Origin: Morchella semilibera
Lineage: Eukaryota > Ascomycota > Pezizomycetes > Pezizales > Morchellaceae
DNA: 64,000 nucleotides
NCBI GenBank assembly: GCA_009192285.1
Contig: WBVU01000003.1
Location: forward strand, 2,015,973-2,079,972
Direction: 5' to 3'
Position numbers and translations under genes: made by a program
Shown: positions 24,061 to 37,300 of the stretch, piece after piece
Layout of the letters: each line of letters begins with the position of its first letter
Position numbering within the stretch: the stretch's first letter is position 1
Notes under the pieces: generated by a model
The model's input: the letters and a program-made list of their open reading frames with translations, nothing else
Told to the model about the DNA's origin: nothing
Databases searched by the model: none

Positions 24061-24960
24061 ATCAATGTCGTGGAACTTTAAGAGCTTTAAACGTGTCAAA
24101 AACTGAACCAGATAAATCTTTTGCAACCACCAGAAGAGCCCATATTACATGGCTGTCCAACGCATGCGCATGTCAATTGGCAAGAGGGAAGAAAATTACC
24201 ACCGCTCTACGTGCCGATAATTGAAAGAAACTGAATACGTTTGAGAGCGATTCTCACTGGTTTTACCGACAGGCCCAATATCTGTATAGCGGCAACAGGA
24301 TCCCTTCCCACGGCTTTTGTCAAAGCCTGAGTAATACTCTATGGGATGGAGACAACAAATTGTAAATCTTTGGTGTTTCAGTTATAACAACTCAGTAATT
24401 CAACATGCGCAAGCGTATTAAGGCAAATTTAAATCAAGTCAGTTCTATACTTCGATCATCTGATTGGTAGGCTCTGGGGATCGGGAAATGGAACTGGCTC
24501 CATTTGCAAAGTCTCTATAGCTGTAGCGAGCTGCCAACGGATGGACGGCTCGGGCCGCGAGCCAGCCTATTCAGCGACATGTAAATCTAGTTACTGTGGG
24601 TGGTTGGAATACGCCCATGACAGCCCTTCTGTCTCTATGATCAGTCTAGAGATGGTAATGCTTTTGGTTTATATCCTCCCAGAACTTGGAGAGTATGTTC
24701 TATGGGGCTAAACATCTGGTTCAAAATGAACCCCTTTAGGGGGAGGGTGGTTATATGTTTGAAAAGCTAATACTATAGGAATTAACGACGCTTCAAATGT
24801 TAATCTCCATGATAATAGACATAGAGAATGGTAGTTTTTTTTCAGTCTTGTAAAGTACATCGCACTAGGCGGGGTGCACAAAGCCTGCGTCACGCACCAT
24901 TGCTAGCTTCATTTGTGCATTGTTAAGCTCTTTATGAAACTTTGACAGCTGGTTTACCCC
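24061..24960. other. Intergenic, no gene recognised
   Basis: About 0.9 kb without a supported gene. It carries an alternating GCATGCGCA element at about 24163, also found near 21823 and 33969, and one ACATGTA at about 24583. Confidence 0.4.
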
Positions 24961-27050
24961 GGACTCTTTAAACTAAATACATGTACGTACATGTACATGC
25001 AGGCTCCAGGTGATGCTTATACATTGTCTGGGGTTAAGTGCCGTCTAAAGTACAGCACAATGATTGTTTCGTAGGGTTGGTCCAAAGTCATTAAATACTA
25101 TGTAATTGTAAACGAAGCTACATGTAGGTACAACACATCAACTATATTCTAAGCGAGTGAACAACATTGCCATAGAGTTCAGCTTTATGCGTTTTCATCA
25201 CTCACCTCAACGGAATCAGCTCCAGTCATCGAAACAGTTACAAAGCAGTTGTAGTATTTGGGGGGCAGATACTTCATCTATGTAGTGAGCGATAAGCACA
25301 TACTCATGCTCAGCTTGTCAGGTACCAGCGCTGGATCAAATCCATGACGTTCTTTAAGGCTAATGCTTATCTGACAGCTACATGTAGCCTCGATTTAAAG
25401 AGTCGCAGATGGGAGGGTCCGTGCGTCCGAACATTTCTATATGCAGGTACGCCCAACTTCGACACATCGTAAACAATTATGTATGTAGCTGTAACAATAT
25501 TTTAACTGCAACAAAAGATGACATAAGACTACATGTACACACAGCTACCAATAATCTACTGTTAAGTGTACCGTTTAAATCAGGGCTAGAAATTACATGT
25601 TAGCAGAATTAATGCATATGAATGCAATGAGGTACGTTACAAACCTCCTGGTTTGAACTGTAGGGCATTAATTTTAAGGACCTTTGGTACGTATGTACGT
25701 ATACGTGATTGGCTAAAATTAACCAATGGAGACGTATATACACCCCGAGGAGATTCAGCTAGCTATTACTAGTAGCCACAAGTGTTAATAAACACGTTTC
25801 TACATGTACATTAACTCATGGTCCCATGTACGTGGTTTGCAATATGGTACCTACATGTACATAATGTCAAGATTTATATAAACCATACACATGTACTACA
25901 TGTATGTAGCTATAAGAGAACTGTGACCACAGCTACATACACGTATGTACTCCTGGTATGAGGGGTATAAGGTGCTAGCTGCCCCTCCTTTTTGCCGCTA
26001 GCGCTTGCTGCTGTACATGTACCTACATCATTGATGTTTCTACTAGCTGTATGTAACTCTGGGGTTTCTAAGCCTCAAACTACATGTATTCACCACCCTG
26101 ATGGAAAAACAGATCCACATAACGCAGATGACTATATTTTAGCTAGCAATTACTACATGTAGAGACATACGTACTTACTTTACGGGGCAGTGATCCTAGT
26201 AGGCCTGATACCAGTACCAATTTAAGGAGCGTTACCACGTACTACTACGGAGAAGCGCCGAAATATTCCGATCATATATAGATATAGACCAGACCCGCCA
26301 GGCCTCTAACTCCCCCTGCTGCTGCTACATAGATACTTTCATGTATAACTAAGGAAACAGAATGAACCCCCCCCCCCCCTCTAGTAATGAGCCTCCTACA
26401 AAATAAAATAAGCTAAAACAAAATGAAATGACTCAGAAATAGCGTAGCTACCTTAGACCCAGACTCGAGCAGCTGTCATTCACCGAGAAAGAAGATCTAT
26501 TAGCTATAGGTCGACGGTGATTGATTGTAGGGAATTTCAATCTGATTATTAGAACAAGGTCATTATGTACATGTAGTTGATCGGAACTAACGAGGCTGAA
26601 GCTCCTACCATGCACATGGAGCCATGCATCTACATACATGTACTTACATGCTGCGCACAGATATTGGATAAACATGTAGTGTGATCATGACTTAGTGGAC
26701 CCTGGGCCCAGTGATCTCATGAATGATCGAGGCCTAGCTAGGTCCAATACCCCCCAAAGGACTGAGTTATAGCTACATGTATGTAGCCGGAAGACCATTA
26801 AAATACCATATCGAACATTATACATTAGTACATGTAGTATGAAACCCGATTGGGGCCGGCCTTGTTATATACATGTATTCGATAATTATGGGTAAAGCAA
26901 CGTTAGCTACATGTATGTTGTGTGCGCGCATGAAGATCATGTTGGCCAGTGACTTTGTACCCATGGACTCAAGACAAAGACGTATTCTACAATTGCAAGG
27001 CTACATGTAGATGTGCCAAGGTGCTGTTGCCTAGCGAATTTGTGAGTGGT
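24961..27050. repeat. Dense TACATGTA palindrome cluster
   Basis: About 20 copies of ACATGTA, most inside the 8-mer TACATGTA, occur here. Examples are near 24978, 25120, 25380, 25532, 25803, 25853, 25900, 26016, 26083, 26154, 26567, 26637, 26774, 26830, 26871, 26912 and 27001. Many are extended to GCTACATGTATGTAGC-like or GTACATGTAC forms. Copies are not in a tandem array; spacing is irregular. No gene is supported in the interval. Confidence 0.8.
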
Positions 27051-27362
27051 AGTGATGGTAACACATGCACCCGGTACAGCATCACATTTTGGGTCATATC
27101 TGCAAGCACTAATTGTTTAACTATCAATAGGACTTCGGTTACTACAGCCATTACCTTACCTACTCCCCGTCCTACTGATAAAAATTTGGCAAGTATATAA
27201 AGCCACCAAGATATCCTTCAGTATCAGAATCATCATCTACAGAACAGAGCAAATAACCCATATACCTGGCCTGGGAGATTTTACAACAATACCTACGTAT
27301 ACATTATATACAGATTCCGAAAACCCTCCCCCCCCACTCGACTACAATTAATCCGTACCGAC

Positions 27363-27496
27363 TATATATAAGCTAGCTCATGGGGGCCGTGTGCATGTGC
27401 TGAGCTTCGAACTACATATCCCTTTTATTTCTACCCGACTTAAAGCCTTGACTATCTTGCTCAGCGTCCAATTCGAATTTCTCAATTCTATATATA
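27363..27496 (+). promoter_or_regulatory. Two TATA elements upstream of the 262-aa gene
   Basis: TATATATAA at 27363-27371 and TATATATA at 27489-27496 lie about 190 and 65 bases upstream of the ATG at 27561. The nearer one is the better-spaced core promoter candidate. Confidence 0.4.
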
Positions 27497-27560
27497 CGTC
27501 CGACGAAAACTCCATAAAACTAATAACAACGGATCGCGCGATATCACCCTTTTGATAGGA

Positions 27561-28349
27561 ATGGCTAAAGGAAACGGCACCAAACCCACTACCAGAACTA
27601 TCAGCAAAAACAGAACTACCGGGAGGTCCAGTATCACCAAAAGCAGACGCAAAAGGTCCCCGCCCATTAAAGTTGAGGATCTCGATCCCGCTTATATCAA
27701 GGAGGAAAGCCCTAGTGATTCACAAACTACCCAAGGACCTACGCCACCATCCTCACCAGAGCCGCACAATCAAGAAAATCTACAAAGTAAACCTATCACT
27801 ACATCGAGCAGCCGGAGATCTAATACAATTGAATCAAAATACACAAGCTCCGTCCCCCCTCAAAACCAGGATATTGAATCCTCCAATCAATGTCAGAAAC
27901 CGAGCGAACAGTCATGCAACGAGATAGAGCAAGTGCAGCAGCAGCCGACGATCAATTGGGATTGTGTCTCTTACGTTGTCTCACACCAGCAAGTTCAGAC
28001 ATCATACGAAAAACCACAAATGAGCCATCCGCAGCTAGATTCAAATGGGAAACCAATCCCCAGCACGAGCAAGGTCCAAACCTATGGGAAAATGGTAACC
28101 AAGACTGTGACTATGACTGTGACTACTACTTACGCCACAACCGAAATATTGCGCCCCGGAGAGGCAGGTTACGAAGAGAGCCTAGAGCGCCAAAGGCAGC
28201 AGAAGGAACAGGGGCCGGAGGAGAGGCAGAAGCAGGAGACGGAGTACCGCGAGAGCAGGAAGAGAGTAAAGGGGGACAAGACAATGCACGAGAACTTCCA
28301 TTACGCACACCACAGGGCCGCTCAGCCAGCTCCATCCACGGCTGTGTAG
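27561..28349 (+). CDS. Hypothetical basic, disordered, probably nuclear protein (262 aa)
   Basis: Not recognised. A single-exon frame from the ATG at 27561. Residues 1-40 are Lys/Arg/Thr-rich with a likely nuclear signal (KSRRKRSP). Then come two SUMO-consensus-like sites, IKVED and YIKEES. The middle is Ser/Pro/Gln-rich disorder (TPPSSPEP). Residues ~180-200 are a Thr/Val run (KTVTMTVTTTY). The C-terminal ~60 residues are Glu/Gln/Arg-rich and probably helical (LERQRQQKEQ, EERQKQETEYRESRKR). This is the only plausible gene in about 20 kb. A second long frame, 27890-28696 on the same strand, overlaps it by 460 bases. I prefer this one because of its promoter spacing and ordinary charged composition. 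It could also be a chance ORF in repetitive Gln/Glu-coding DNA. Confidence 0.5.
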   Translation: MAKGNGTKPTTRTISKNRTTGRSSITKSRRKRSPPIKVEDLDPAYIKEESPSDSQTTQGPTPPSSPEPHNQENLQSKPITTSSSRRSNTIESKYTSSVPPQNQDIESSNQCQKPSEQSCNEIEQVQQQPTINWDCVSYVVSHQQVQTSYEKPQMSHPQLDSNGKPIPSTSKVQTYGKMVTKTVTMTVTTTYATTEILRPGEAGYEESLERQRQQKEQGPEERQKQETEYRESRKRVKGDKTMHENFHYAHHRAAQPAPSTAV

Positions 28350-29524
28350 GAGTATTAACACCTAACCACACCATGATTTTTACTTGTTTTTTGGTTTTCA
28401 GGGTAACGGGAAATGCGTATGGGACCCCATCAAGGCCTTTGGGTTGCTGCTTGCACAGATTGGTTAATTTAAAAAGGACGGACAACCATTGTCAATCCCA
28501 GAGGGTTTTGAGATTGTGTTTCAAGGACGGACCAAACTACCACGGACTTCCTGTGGGTTTACGAAAGATACCCTCAGCGTTTGGTCCCCTGATATTGGTG
28601 TGCCTTGAGCCACTCATTCCAAAGGGAATTATTTCTTTTTTCAGCACTATCTTTCGGGAAAATCCAAACAATATGGACAGTTCAGGTGTGACATGAAAAT
28701 TATATGTTATATCTATTGGGGGGGGGGGTCATATTTGGGGATATTCGTATAAGATCTAGCTAGCTATAGGACGGACATCTATAATCATTTCCTACTTTAT
28801 TCCTTGTTCCTTTTATACACTCTTTAGAATATTTCGTTTTTTTGGTCTATAATATAATGAATATATATATGATTTATGTGCGCGTGCACGTGTGGGTTAG
28901 TAACTTTCGTAATCACCTTGATGACCTCCTAGCTTCCGGCACCCTAAATCTTTAAATATTTCGTATAAGGCTGACAAGTTACGTATACTCGTTTTTGTGA
29001 TTGATATTCCATGTCAACCCCACACTCCTAGGATCCTGTGCAACGTTTGCGCGCCCTATAAACCAAAATAGAAGGTTTATACGTACGTCTGTTGATCAAG
29101 AGATCAGCTAGCTAGGCGATCAATATGCACTTCTTATATATATAATATATTATTGTAAGTAGCTACCCGGCCTACATGTAGGTACGTGATCTGGTGTTCT
29201 CTAGTGCGCGTACGTTATACATGATGCATAAAAAAAGCGGACAGCTCCCCAAAGGTCACGTATATGTATTTTCCGGCGTCATGATGGTCCTGGGAGCTCG
29301 AGGGCAAAGGTTGAGAGTAGTGTGACCCAGTCACTCTACTATAGGTACGGAGTAACTAAAAACTACACTCGATCGCTCATGGGGTATAACTGAGCTGATG
29401 GCCATAGTGAGTACTAGTCCCTCTCTCATTTATCGTGATGCCGGACAGGGATTCCAGACCAATAACTAGAGTACATGAATACAGGACACCACCAAACAGG
29501 ATCCACTTTCAGGTCGTGAACGAC

Positions 29525-29551
29525 TACATGTATGTACAGTACATACATGTA
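29525..29551. repeat. 27-bp palindrome built from TACATGTA
   Basis: Two 13-base arms, TACATGTATGTAC and its reverse complement, flank a single central A. The match is perfect. Confidence 0.85.
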
Positions 29552-30732
29552 CATATTGTGGGGCAAAGTGGCCAAACAGATCGTGAATGTCTGACTCCCG
29601 CCACCCAGGTTTCGGGGACGATCCTTCTCGCTAAATCCAGACATATATATACACTACAATTTCACAGGAGCCGTTTTCCGAGATAGGAATTATTTAACGC
29701 GGTAGAATACGCAATCCAAACGTTTGCTGTTACCTCTTCGTATATGTATGGGCGTCCGATACCAGAGGGGAGTTTCGGATATGAGGCCTACCGAGGGGCT
29801 GTGTAATTCAGGTAGGAGGTGCTCGACGCGGATTTGGAATCAACTGTGACGGCTTTGGTGGCGACGCGAGGGACTCAAATGAACTTCAGAAGGTTTGTGA
29901 ATTCAACTGTAAAATAGCTGGATATGTAGGAGAATAAAATGAAGATGGAAACCATCAGCTAACGTTATAACAGTAATCCCCTGTTCCTTCACCAAAGCAT
30001 TATGGTTCAACGCCAAGCTCTTGCCACGTCCAGGTTGCGTACCTGTACCTTGCAGTGCACCAATCACAAGCCTAAGGCCCGGATCATCAGCTTAACATTG
30101 TCACCAACCAGCTCTCTAGAACAACAACTGCATTGTCTTCAGGATTGTAACGCGTCGTGTACTGTGGGGGAGGATCGCCGCTACCACTATTTCACTTCTT
30201 GCATGCATATGTCTCATCTGATAATTTCAAGGCAGACTACAATACGCTTACATCACTAAGGCGTTCTCTCCGAAGGGTACAAACTCTCAAGATTGTGGGA
30301 GGAATCGGTGGTGATGAATATGAAGGCAAGCTTCAAGCACGCCACGACGGGTGTAATGTGGGTGAGGCTTTTATTGAGTGGCGTCAGTGGTGCTAGCTAA
30401 GCTTACAATATAGAAGTCGAATTAGGAATGTCTATTCTCGAGTACATCTCCAGGGGATTGATTGCCCGAATGATGAGGGGGGGCTAACATCACCCTAATG
30501 GGAGTCTTGCAAAATTAATTGGATGTTTCTTAGTTGAAGCTGATATCACGAGATGTTAGTACGTTGCGATAGGGAAACAATTTTTCACAGTTTTAATCTG
30601 TTAAAGGGATAACTAACGCAGAACGGAAGGTGCCTGGACTTTGTCGACTCCGTACCTCCGTTCTATATCAAGAAATACAGCTTGTGGTAAACTGAAAGTC
30701 CATTGGTCTGCAGCTCTGACCGCGATCTACCG

Positions 30733-30866
30733 TATTATTCCACTGGGAGAGACCAGTGGCAATCTTGCTCTCTACGGCGTAAGCCACAGAAACTAGCATT
30801 CATTTGAAGTGGCTTACGCTGTAATCTTGCCCGAAGAGACCGGTCTCTTCTGGTGGAATAAGACTG
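30733..30866. repeat. Imperfect ~130-bp fold-back hairpin
   Basis: The inner arms GGCGTAAGCCAC (about 30778-30789) and GTGGCTTACGCTG (about 30811-30823) pair with one mismatch. The outer arms TATTATTCCACTGGGAGAGA (about 30733) and the region GGTCTCTTCTGGTGGAATAA (about 30842-30861) also pair, with several mismatches. The apical loop is ~20 bases. Confidence 0.6.
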
Positions 30867-31550
30867 TCTCTAGACCCCTGTTTCTACAATAATTCTACGT
30901 ATAGGTGTAGAAGAGCTCTACTATTAATTTGACTCTACCTGCTAGAGCCAACAGGAAGGCCGGCGGCCTGGGTAGGGTCTTAAAGGTCATCTCATGCCAT
31001 GGTCCTCGCACTGCTGAAATCTATGAGTCTCTCTTATTCCACTTTAGGGGCCGGGCAATTAAGGCAGTCATGGTAGCGGCTACTGAATCATTTTGCGTTT
31101 TAAAAACGTAATAAATATCCTCGACATTTCCTCAGACGGCCCTAGGCTCGCCTTGTTAGTATAAATATGTAGCTAGGACCAGGCCTCGTCATAGCGCACA
31201 TTCTCCGTAAAAGCCCATTATTAGTGGAGAAATGAAATCCGGCGGAAACAGAGTCAGCTGTTAATGGCCTAGTTTTGTTGCCCGTTTTTATACTTTATTG
31301 CTAGTTAAATTCGAGAGTGCGTGAGACCCAACCAAAGGCCCCATGCATATACTTTAACCTCTCGGATGTCGAGCTCAGGCATCAATTGATCAATGTGTAG
31401 ATAATAGGCCATGGGTTCGAGGGGTGGGGGTGTAGGGATGTTTGGGCTGGACTGTTTATTCCAGGCAATAGCAATATACTGGTACTATGATTGGTTCACT
31501 ACATAGTGTAGCACATATCGATCGCACGCAACTTTGAGATCATGAGGCTT

Positions 31551-33950
31551 GCGTAGTCGGGGGCTAATCGCACGTGTTATGAAGCCGTGATACATAGATA
31601 AAGAGTAAGCACACCCGGACCTACATGTATGTAGCTCCTGTTAAGTTCAGAAAAGGAGCTTTGATACGGAAGCCACAAAAAAAAAGAGAGACCGGCACCT
31701 CCCGTAGTAGCTGGATATTCAAATTAACGCCAGTGCCGTGCCCAATACTTTGATATTACATGTGAGAACAGCAATGCATTCCTATATTCCACAACCAATT
31801 TGTGAATTTGATAGGTTAGGCTCAGCGCACTGTAGGGTGATTATTCTGCATACATAACCATAATAATATAGAACTTCGCACATTTACTTTATATACATGT
31901 ATGTTTCCAAGCTGATGATCAAGCTCGGGGGGGAGTAGTATGTGAAATGCATATGATAAGCAATTTTAATTTAGCTTCGAAACCTTAAACATACTATAGT
32001 CCGATGTGGTTGGCAATAATGCAGGCAAGTACTTGTTGATTGACTATAGGAGAGAGTGAGTTACACAAATGGCAATTACATGTAGCCTTGTATCTAGACC
32101 GCCAATATAAAACTTACATGTAGTTTCTATAGTACAAGTGTGACCTATATATGATCATACGCCGGGGGATCAACAGCTTTGGTGATTAAACATATGAGAG
32201 CTCAGCCTAGCTAGCTTGGGTCATGGAAATTAAAGTTTCACTGATGGCCTTTATATAATGAATCAGCTTAATTCGATATCTTGATATATAAGCTACATGT
32301 GGTTTAACGTTAATTTCTTTTTGGTATATACATGTACTTTGATCTTACCACATATACTTACATGTATGATTGATGTATTCACATGTAGCTGTGTGAATCT
32401 TATACTCAATTGATTGTCTGATCATGATTATATACATGTACTTATGTACTCCGCAGGCCTTAGACATCGATTGTGATTCAGCTCATGTATACGGAAGGTA
32501 GAGTACATACATATATGTATATTAGAGCTGATATACATGTAGTGTACATTTCATGGGGCTGACCTGCGGAGCTTCCGAGTTAAACTTACATGTACATGCA
32601 TGTACATGTAACAAACACAGCTGTGCCTGTGTCGCATTGGTATACACAGTCACTACACGTAGTAAGGGTCAGGGCTATGGTATTGTGCTGACTCACCAGT
32701 CTCCTAGACTGACGTACTTGATTCATGTCTCAGATAATAGTGTATGTGTAACGTACCAATCATACATACATGTAGCTTTTGGACATGACCTATGATGTTT
32801 TTTTTATTTTATCTGCACATTCTGACCGCAGCTCTACTCTAGACTCACGAAGCTAGATAAATAGAGCTTTACGGCCTGGGCTGATGATTTTAGAGTCACG
32901 CAGCTCCAACTCGTTGACATGAAGGATTTCAGATGAACCGAGGCAATTTGAGGGTTTCAGTCGACTAAGGATTTCGGGTAGGGCGTACACATTTACTAAG
33001 CAATACGCGCAGGAAATAAGTTTGGGGTTTTAGGTCCCCCTCCAATATTCCCGTTGCAAATACAATACTATAGCTAAGTACATGTAGTTGATTATCGTGA
33101 TGCAATATGCCCAGTTGGTGGACTTTTACACTTTTATTCGAGAATGCATTCAAAGCTGCAGCTGATGGCGACGTAAGCTCTAAACTGGAGGTTTCATAAA
33201 CTATCTTGACATATGATCATGAGTCGGTCTTCAAAAGTGCTCCTTAAGCTTGCATGACGACGTCTAGCTAGCTGGTGCTGCATCGCCCTATAACTAGGCA
33301 ACTACACATGTACTTACATAAGTATTCTTTTTTTATATTTTTTTTCAGCTATGGGCTGCGAGTCTACAGAGCTACTAATTAATATTGATAGATTAATCGT
33401 GAGTATATATACTACATGTAGTAATTCCACATGCACACCAAACAAATAATTCACGATCTGATATGATAATATTGATGCCTAGAATTACTCCGCGCGATAA
33501 TCTATTATACAGTACTATCCTATCATCCAAAAAACATTCCTCTGATTATATATTAATATTATTATTCTGACTGTACTAATTAAGTTTGCGATGACACAGG
33601 CCAGGAGATCTATCCACACATTGCATATATATATATATATACATGTATATAATGTGCACCGCTGCAGGAACAAAACAGTGGTATGTATATGCTATAAGCT
33701 TTTACTTGGCCACTTAAAGCCCAACGCCCCCATACCTTCCATACGTGTTAAACCCCTAAATGCTAAATACCTGTATTATGTTAGGTTGCCTATTCCTGCC
33801 CCCGCGTTAATTTTTACGGTCAATACTTACATGTATGTACTTACCTATATGGCACCGACATCGACAACGTTCGCCTCGTCAGCCCTAGTCAAGTGTCTAT
33901 TTGTATGACTCTTAAGTTCTGTATGACATTAAATGTCTTGTCTATCTACT
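31551..33950. repeat. Second dense TACATGTA cluster
   Basis: More than 20 ACATGT cores lie between about 31622 and 33832, including 31897, 32080, 32116, 32332, 32361, 32381, 32436, 32536, 32766, 33080, 33306, 33414 and 33641. Most carry TA or CTA flanks. No coding frame is supported. Confidence 0.75.
32586..32611. repeat. Perfect 26-bp palindrome
   Basis: The half-site TTACATGTACATG and its exact reverse complement are fused without spacer, the longest perfect palindrome I found in the window. Confidence 0.9.
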
Positions 33951-34031
33951 AAATCTAGCGAAACATAACACGCATGCGCATTATACAAACAAAGTAATGA
34001 TAGAATTGGGATTACCACAAAGTTAACTCGC

Positions 34032-34064
34032 GAGTAATTGCCAAGGAGTAATTGCCAAGGAGTA
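34032..34064. repeat. 14-bp tandem repeat x2.4
   Basis: GAGTAATTGCCAAG is repeated directly at 34032-34045 and 34046-34059, followed by a partial GAGTA. Confidence 0.85.
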
Positions 34065-34220
34065 TCATGGTTGTTGCACGTGGTTGCTCCCTGGTGCCTT
34101 ACAAGCATATCACGAACAAGGCCTACATGCATAATCAGCGAATCTTGTCATTGAATGAATTTTATGTAGCTCCGTACAACGAAATATACAAGTATGCCTG
34201 GACGAGGATCCCGATATGAA

Positions 34221-34328
34221 TACCGCAAAATCTCGAGTTATTCGGGGGGTTGCCTAGGCAAAAAGCTGACAATCTTCTACTAAATGTAGTTTAGCAGGTG
34301 GCCTTGGCAACCCCCCGATTTTGCGGTA
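34221..34328. repeat. Inverted repeat (fold-back), one arm interrupted
   Basis: The right arm (34301-34328) is the reverse complement of the left arm (34221-34258): TACCGCAAAATC and GGGGGGTTGCC match. The left arm has an extra ~11 bases (TCGAGTTATTC) between the two blocks. The loop is about 42 bases. Confidence 0.65.
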
Positions 34329-37300
34329 ACTGGATACGATGGAGAGATCGAAGTAGAGGCGCGTGTATCTGTTCTTGTATGCGTGGTCCTTGCACTCCCG
34401 AGATCCCCCATCAATCACAGCATATATGCATATCTCCAACCTTATTTTCTTGTCGCTCGAGTGCGAAACAAAGTCTATTGCTAAGTTTCGTCTAACTCTG
34501 ACCTCATGTGATGGGCTTTTGTGGTAGTACTTGGTGCTTCGATTTTCGCGGAGAATAGAGGGACGTTAGTGTAGCCAACCCCACATCCTAGGATCATTGG
34601 CTGACATTAATTTGGGACGTCGTATCGGCGGCGCTAATAGGGTTACGGTCGGTCAAAATGGAGCCTCTAAGATTTAGAATTAGTACTAGGAATACAGTTT
34701 GGAGATCTCCAGTCGCTGTGCATGTGTAGCACTAGCACTGCGCACATAAAAACTCATGCTCGAGAATCCCAGAAACGCCAGTTCCGAGAAAGTCGAAGCT
34801 AACCCAGATATGCACTCATCGGCGGATGCAATGTTTCAACAGTACTAGAGGAAACAAAACCTGGACCAATGACTGATTATATCCTAAGCTGGATCTTCTT
34901 GAGGCTCTTCGGAGCCTTGCAGTTACAACCCGGCCATAGACTACCCAAGATACAATAGGGCTCATGACGATATATCACTATTAGGCAATGAAGTGGTCAC
35001 TGTAATTTAATTAGCCGTTAGAAAAAGCATATCGCACCCATTTTGTGCAGGTATTTAATTCAGTGGACTATATCAACAAGTGCTCATGATCAACGTCAAC
35101 CACCAAATACGGTTCGGTGGGACGTGAGAATATTAATGAAAGACTAAGCAAGCGGCACTTTAATTCTAGAAGAGTCAGTATAATTAATGGTACCTAAGAA
35201 TCTTCTACTGTGAGAGCAGGGATATCTATATGCCATTTAATTTAGGAATGGCTCAAAAGCACATATTTTGTGCTTGTGAATCCAGTTTTAAGTCTGAAAA
35301 ACTGAGGAAAGTCTGTTTACTCAAGCCCCGATGACCCAACGATACAGGTACGAATATCGAAGGGATATCCCTGGTGGAGGATGAGTTGGAGTTCACACCA
35401 GATCAAAAGAAAAGCTAGAGCATCATAATACCATTGAGGCTTTGGCCTGCACTTTTCGAAACGACATCATTCGAAACGACATCATAAAATATGTGCCTCA
35501 AATTGAAGGCAACATGCCATGGAAAACACCTCATGTGCGTACTCGGCACACGAATCATTCCAAAAGTGCCCTCAAGGGGCATAAAGATTTCTTTCCGCCT
35601 AAAAAGCTTGAGGGTGACTAGAGGTAAACTTACTAGACCTCACAATCGTTCAGGGCCCATCAACGCATTCTTGAATTTCAATTAATGCGCGTCAAGCAAG
35701 AATTCACTCCGTGCGAGGCGAATTTGATAATAGAACGTCGATAATCCTTGTAGTTTGCAAAAGGGATCATCCCTCCTAGCCCAGAATCATACCGGTTCGT
35801 AGCCCCATATATAGTTTTACCGCCGGTGTTCACATGGTAAACTATACCGGGCCGAGCCTCTAGATCTATAAACCAGCTTCCTCCTTGTAAACATCTTCAC
35901 CGTGATACGATTCTACTCTTACGATTGGCAGGCGGCTAATCCTAGACGTTAGGCAGACACTGAATCGCACAGTGCAGTCCACAGTTGTTTGGTCCTTTTT
36001 TGACAGCCTCAGAATCACAAACTCACAACAAGTTATCCGACCCAGGCCCCCGAGGAGCGCGTGATAGATGCATAAGGGGTCCTCATAATGTTCGTATCTC
36101 GCCAGTCAGCTTACATGTAGTTGAATGTAGTTTTGAACACGAAATTTGAAAACCGATCATTGACAGGCCCACAATTGAAGGGATCAAATATCTTTGGTAG
36201 AGTGCTCCAGTCGATTCTAAAACTTGTGCAATCAGTTGGGCGGTTAGTGGTCCTCATAATATGCTGGGCACCTTTAGTTTTTAATAAGACCAATGCACTA
36301 ACCTCTGTCACACCTACATTTTAAAAAGTCTATCAGTTAGGAAGATCGGGGGACTTTGAACTAGAAAGTACCAGGAAAGAAAGAAATTCCCATCTCTAGA
36401 GTTATTGCAATAGTCACAATACTCCTCTAGACTTGAAACAACCTTGGTGCAAAGTCAAAATCGCGTTGACAGTGGCTTGAACAGTTGGTCAGCCTACTGC
36501 CATTTAGCAACTGATCTATACAATACTACATGATTTACTCATGCGTAAGTCAGCGCAAGCTTTATATAACTACATATGATATTGGACAGTGGGTCTTGGT
36601 GAATTTGATTGAGCAGTTTGACCCACTTAGCGAGTCGCCAACACCCCCGAAACTTCACCCAGGAGTAACTTCCTAAGGGTGCCCTGTATTATCAGTGTTC
36701 GCTTTATACTAATAAGCTAAACATATATTCAGAATAATTCTGAGAGACCGATATCGATTGGAAAGCTAACCCTTGAACGCGTATATTTGAGTTACCATTA
36801 CTCTTGATCTCTTGTTGAACGAGGGAAGCATTGAATACTTTATCTAGATGCTTGTGCCTCACAGGAGGTATTTGATAGTCCAGATTATAAATGTAGTGGT
36901 GGGGTAGTACACAGGCCGGGCTAGGCTAGAAATTAGCTCGGACCACGGACTCCTAAACACTCGGGTCGAGTTGGTACTTAAATCCTGACTTAAGTTATCT
37001 CGTATTATATCCGGAGGGGTACGAGATCGAAAGTGTAAGGGCAATATGACTACTAATAGACATAGTTGATGAGTGATATACATATTCAGTGTTCTTCATG
37101 GGACATCACTTGCCATCTACCCTCGGGCCGTCTTGGGATGTAGGCCCCTAGGACATGTATGTTTAGCTTGAGAGCACTAATGTCTTTATTAGCTTTATAT
37201 TAGGCCCATTATCGACATCGACAAGATAAAGCCCAAGACATCAGAAAGATTTGCGTACATCTCTAAAACCTCTCCTCCGCCCTTCGTTCTGAGTTTTCGA

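Larger units (their letters stand above)
28350..31550. other. Intergenic with palindromes and a hairpin
   Basis: No gene supported. It contains a G10 run at about 28719, a palindrome at 29525-29551 and the 30733-30866 hairpin. At about 30002-30396 two overlapping plus-strand frames occur; one reads SLRRSLRRVQTLKIVGG and could be a scrap of an LRR/F-box-type gene, but nothing around it extends the match. Confidence 0.35.

Noticed and set aside
24961-27050. CRISPR-like array or satellite made of the TACATGTA sites
   Set aside because: The repeats are 8-16 bases with irregular spacing and no fixed-length spacers, and the sequence is eukaryotic.
30002-30396. Overlapping frames with a short LRR-like string
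   Set aside because: Only about 20 residues look familiar; neither frame extends and no introns restore a longer protein, so it is mentioned only in the intergenic entry.
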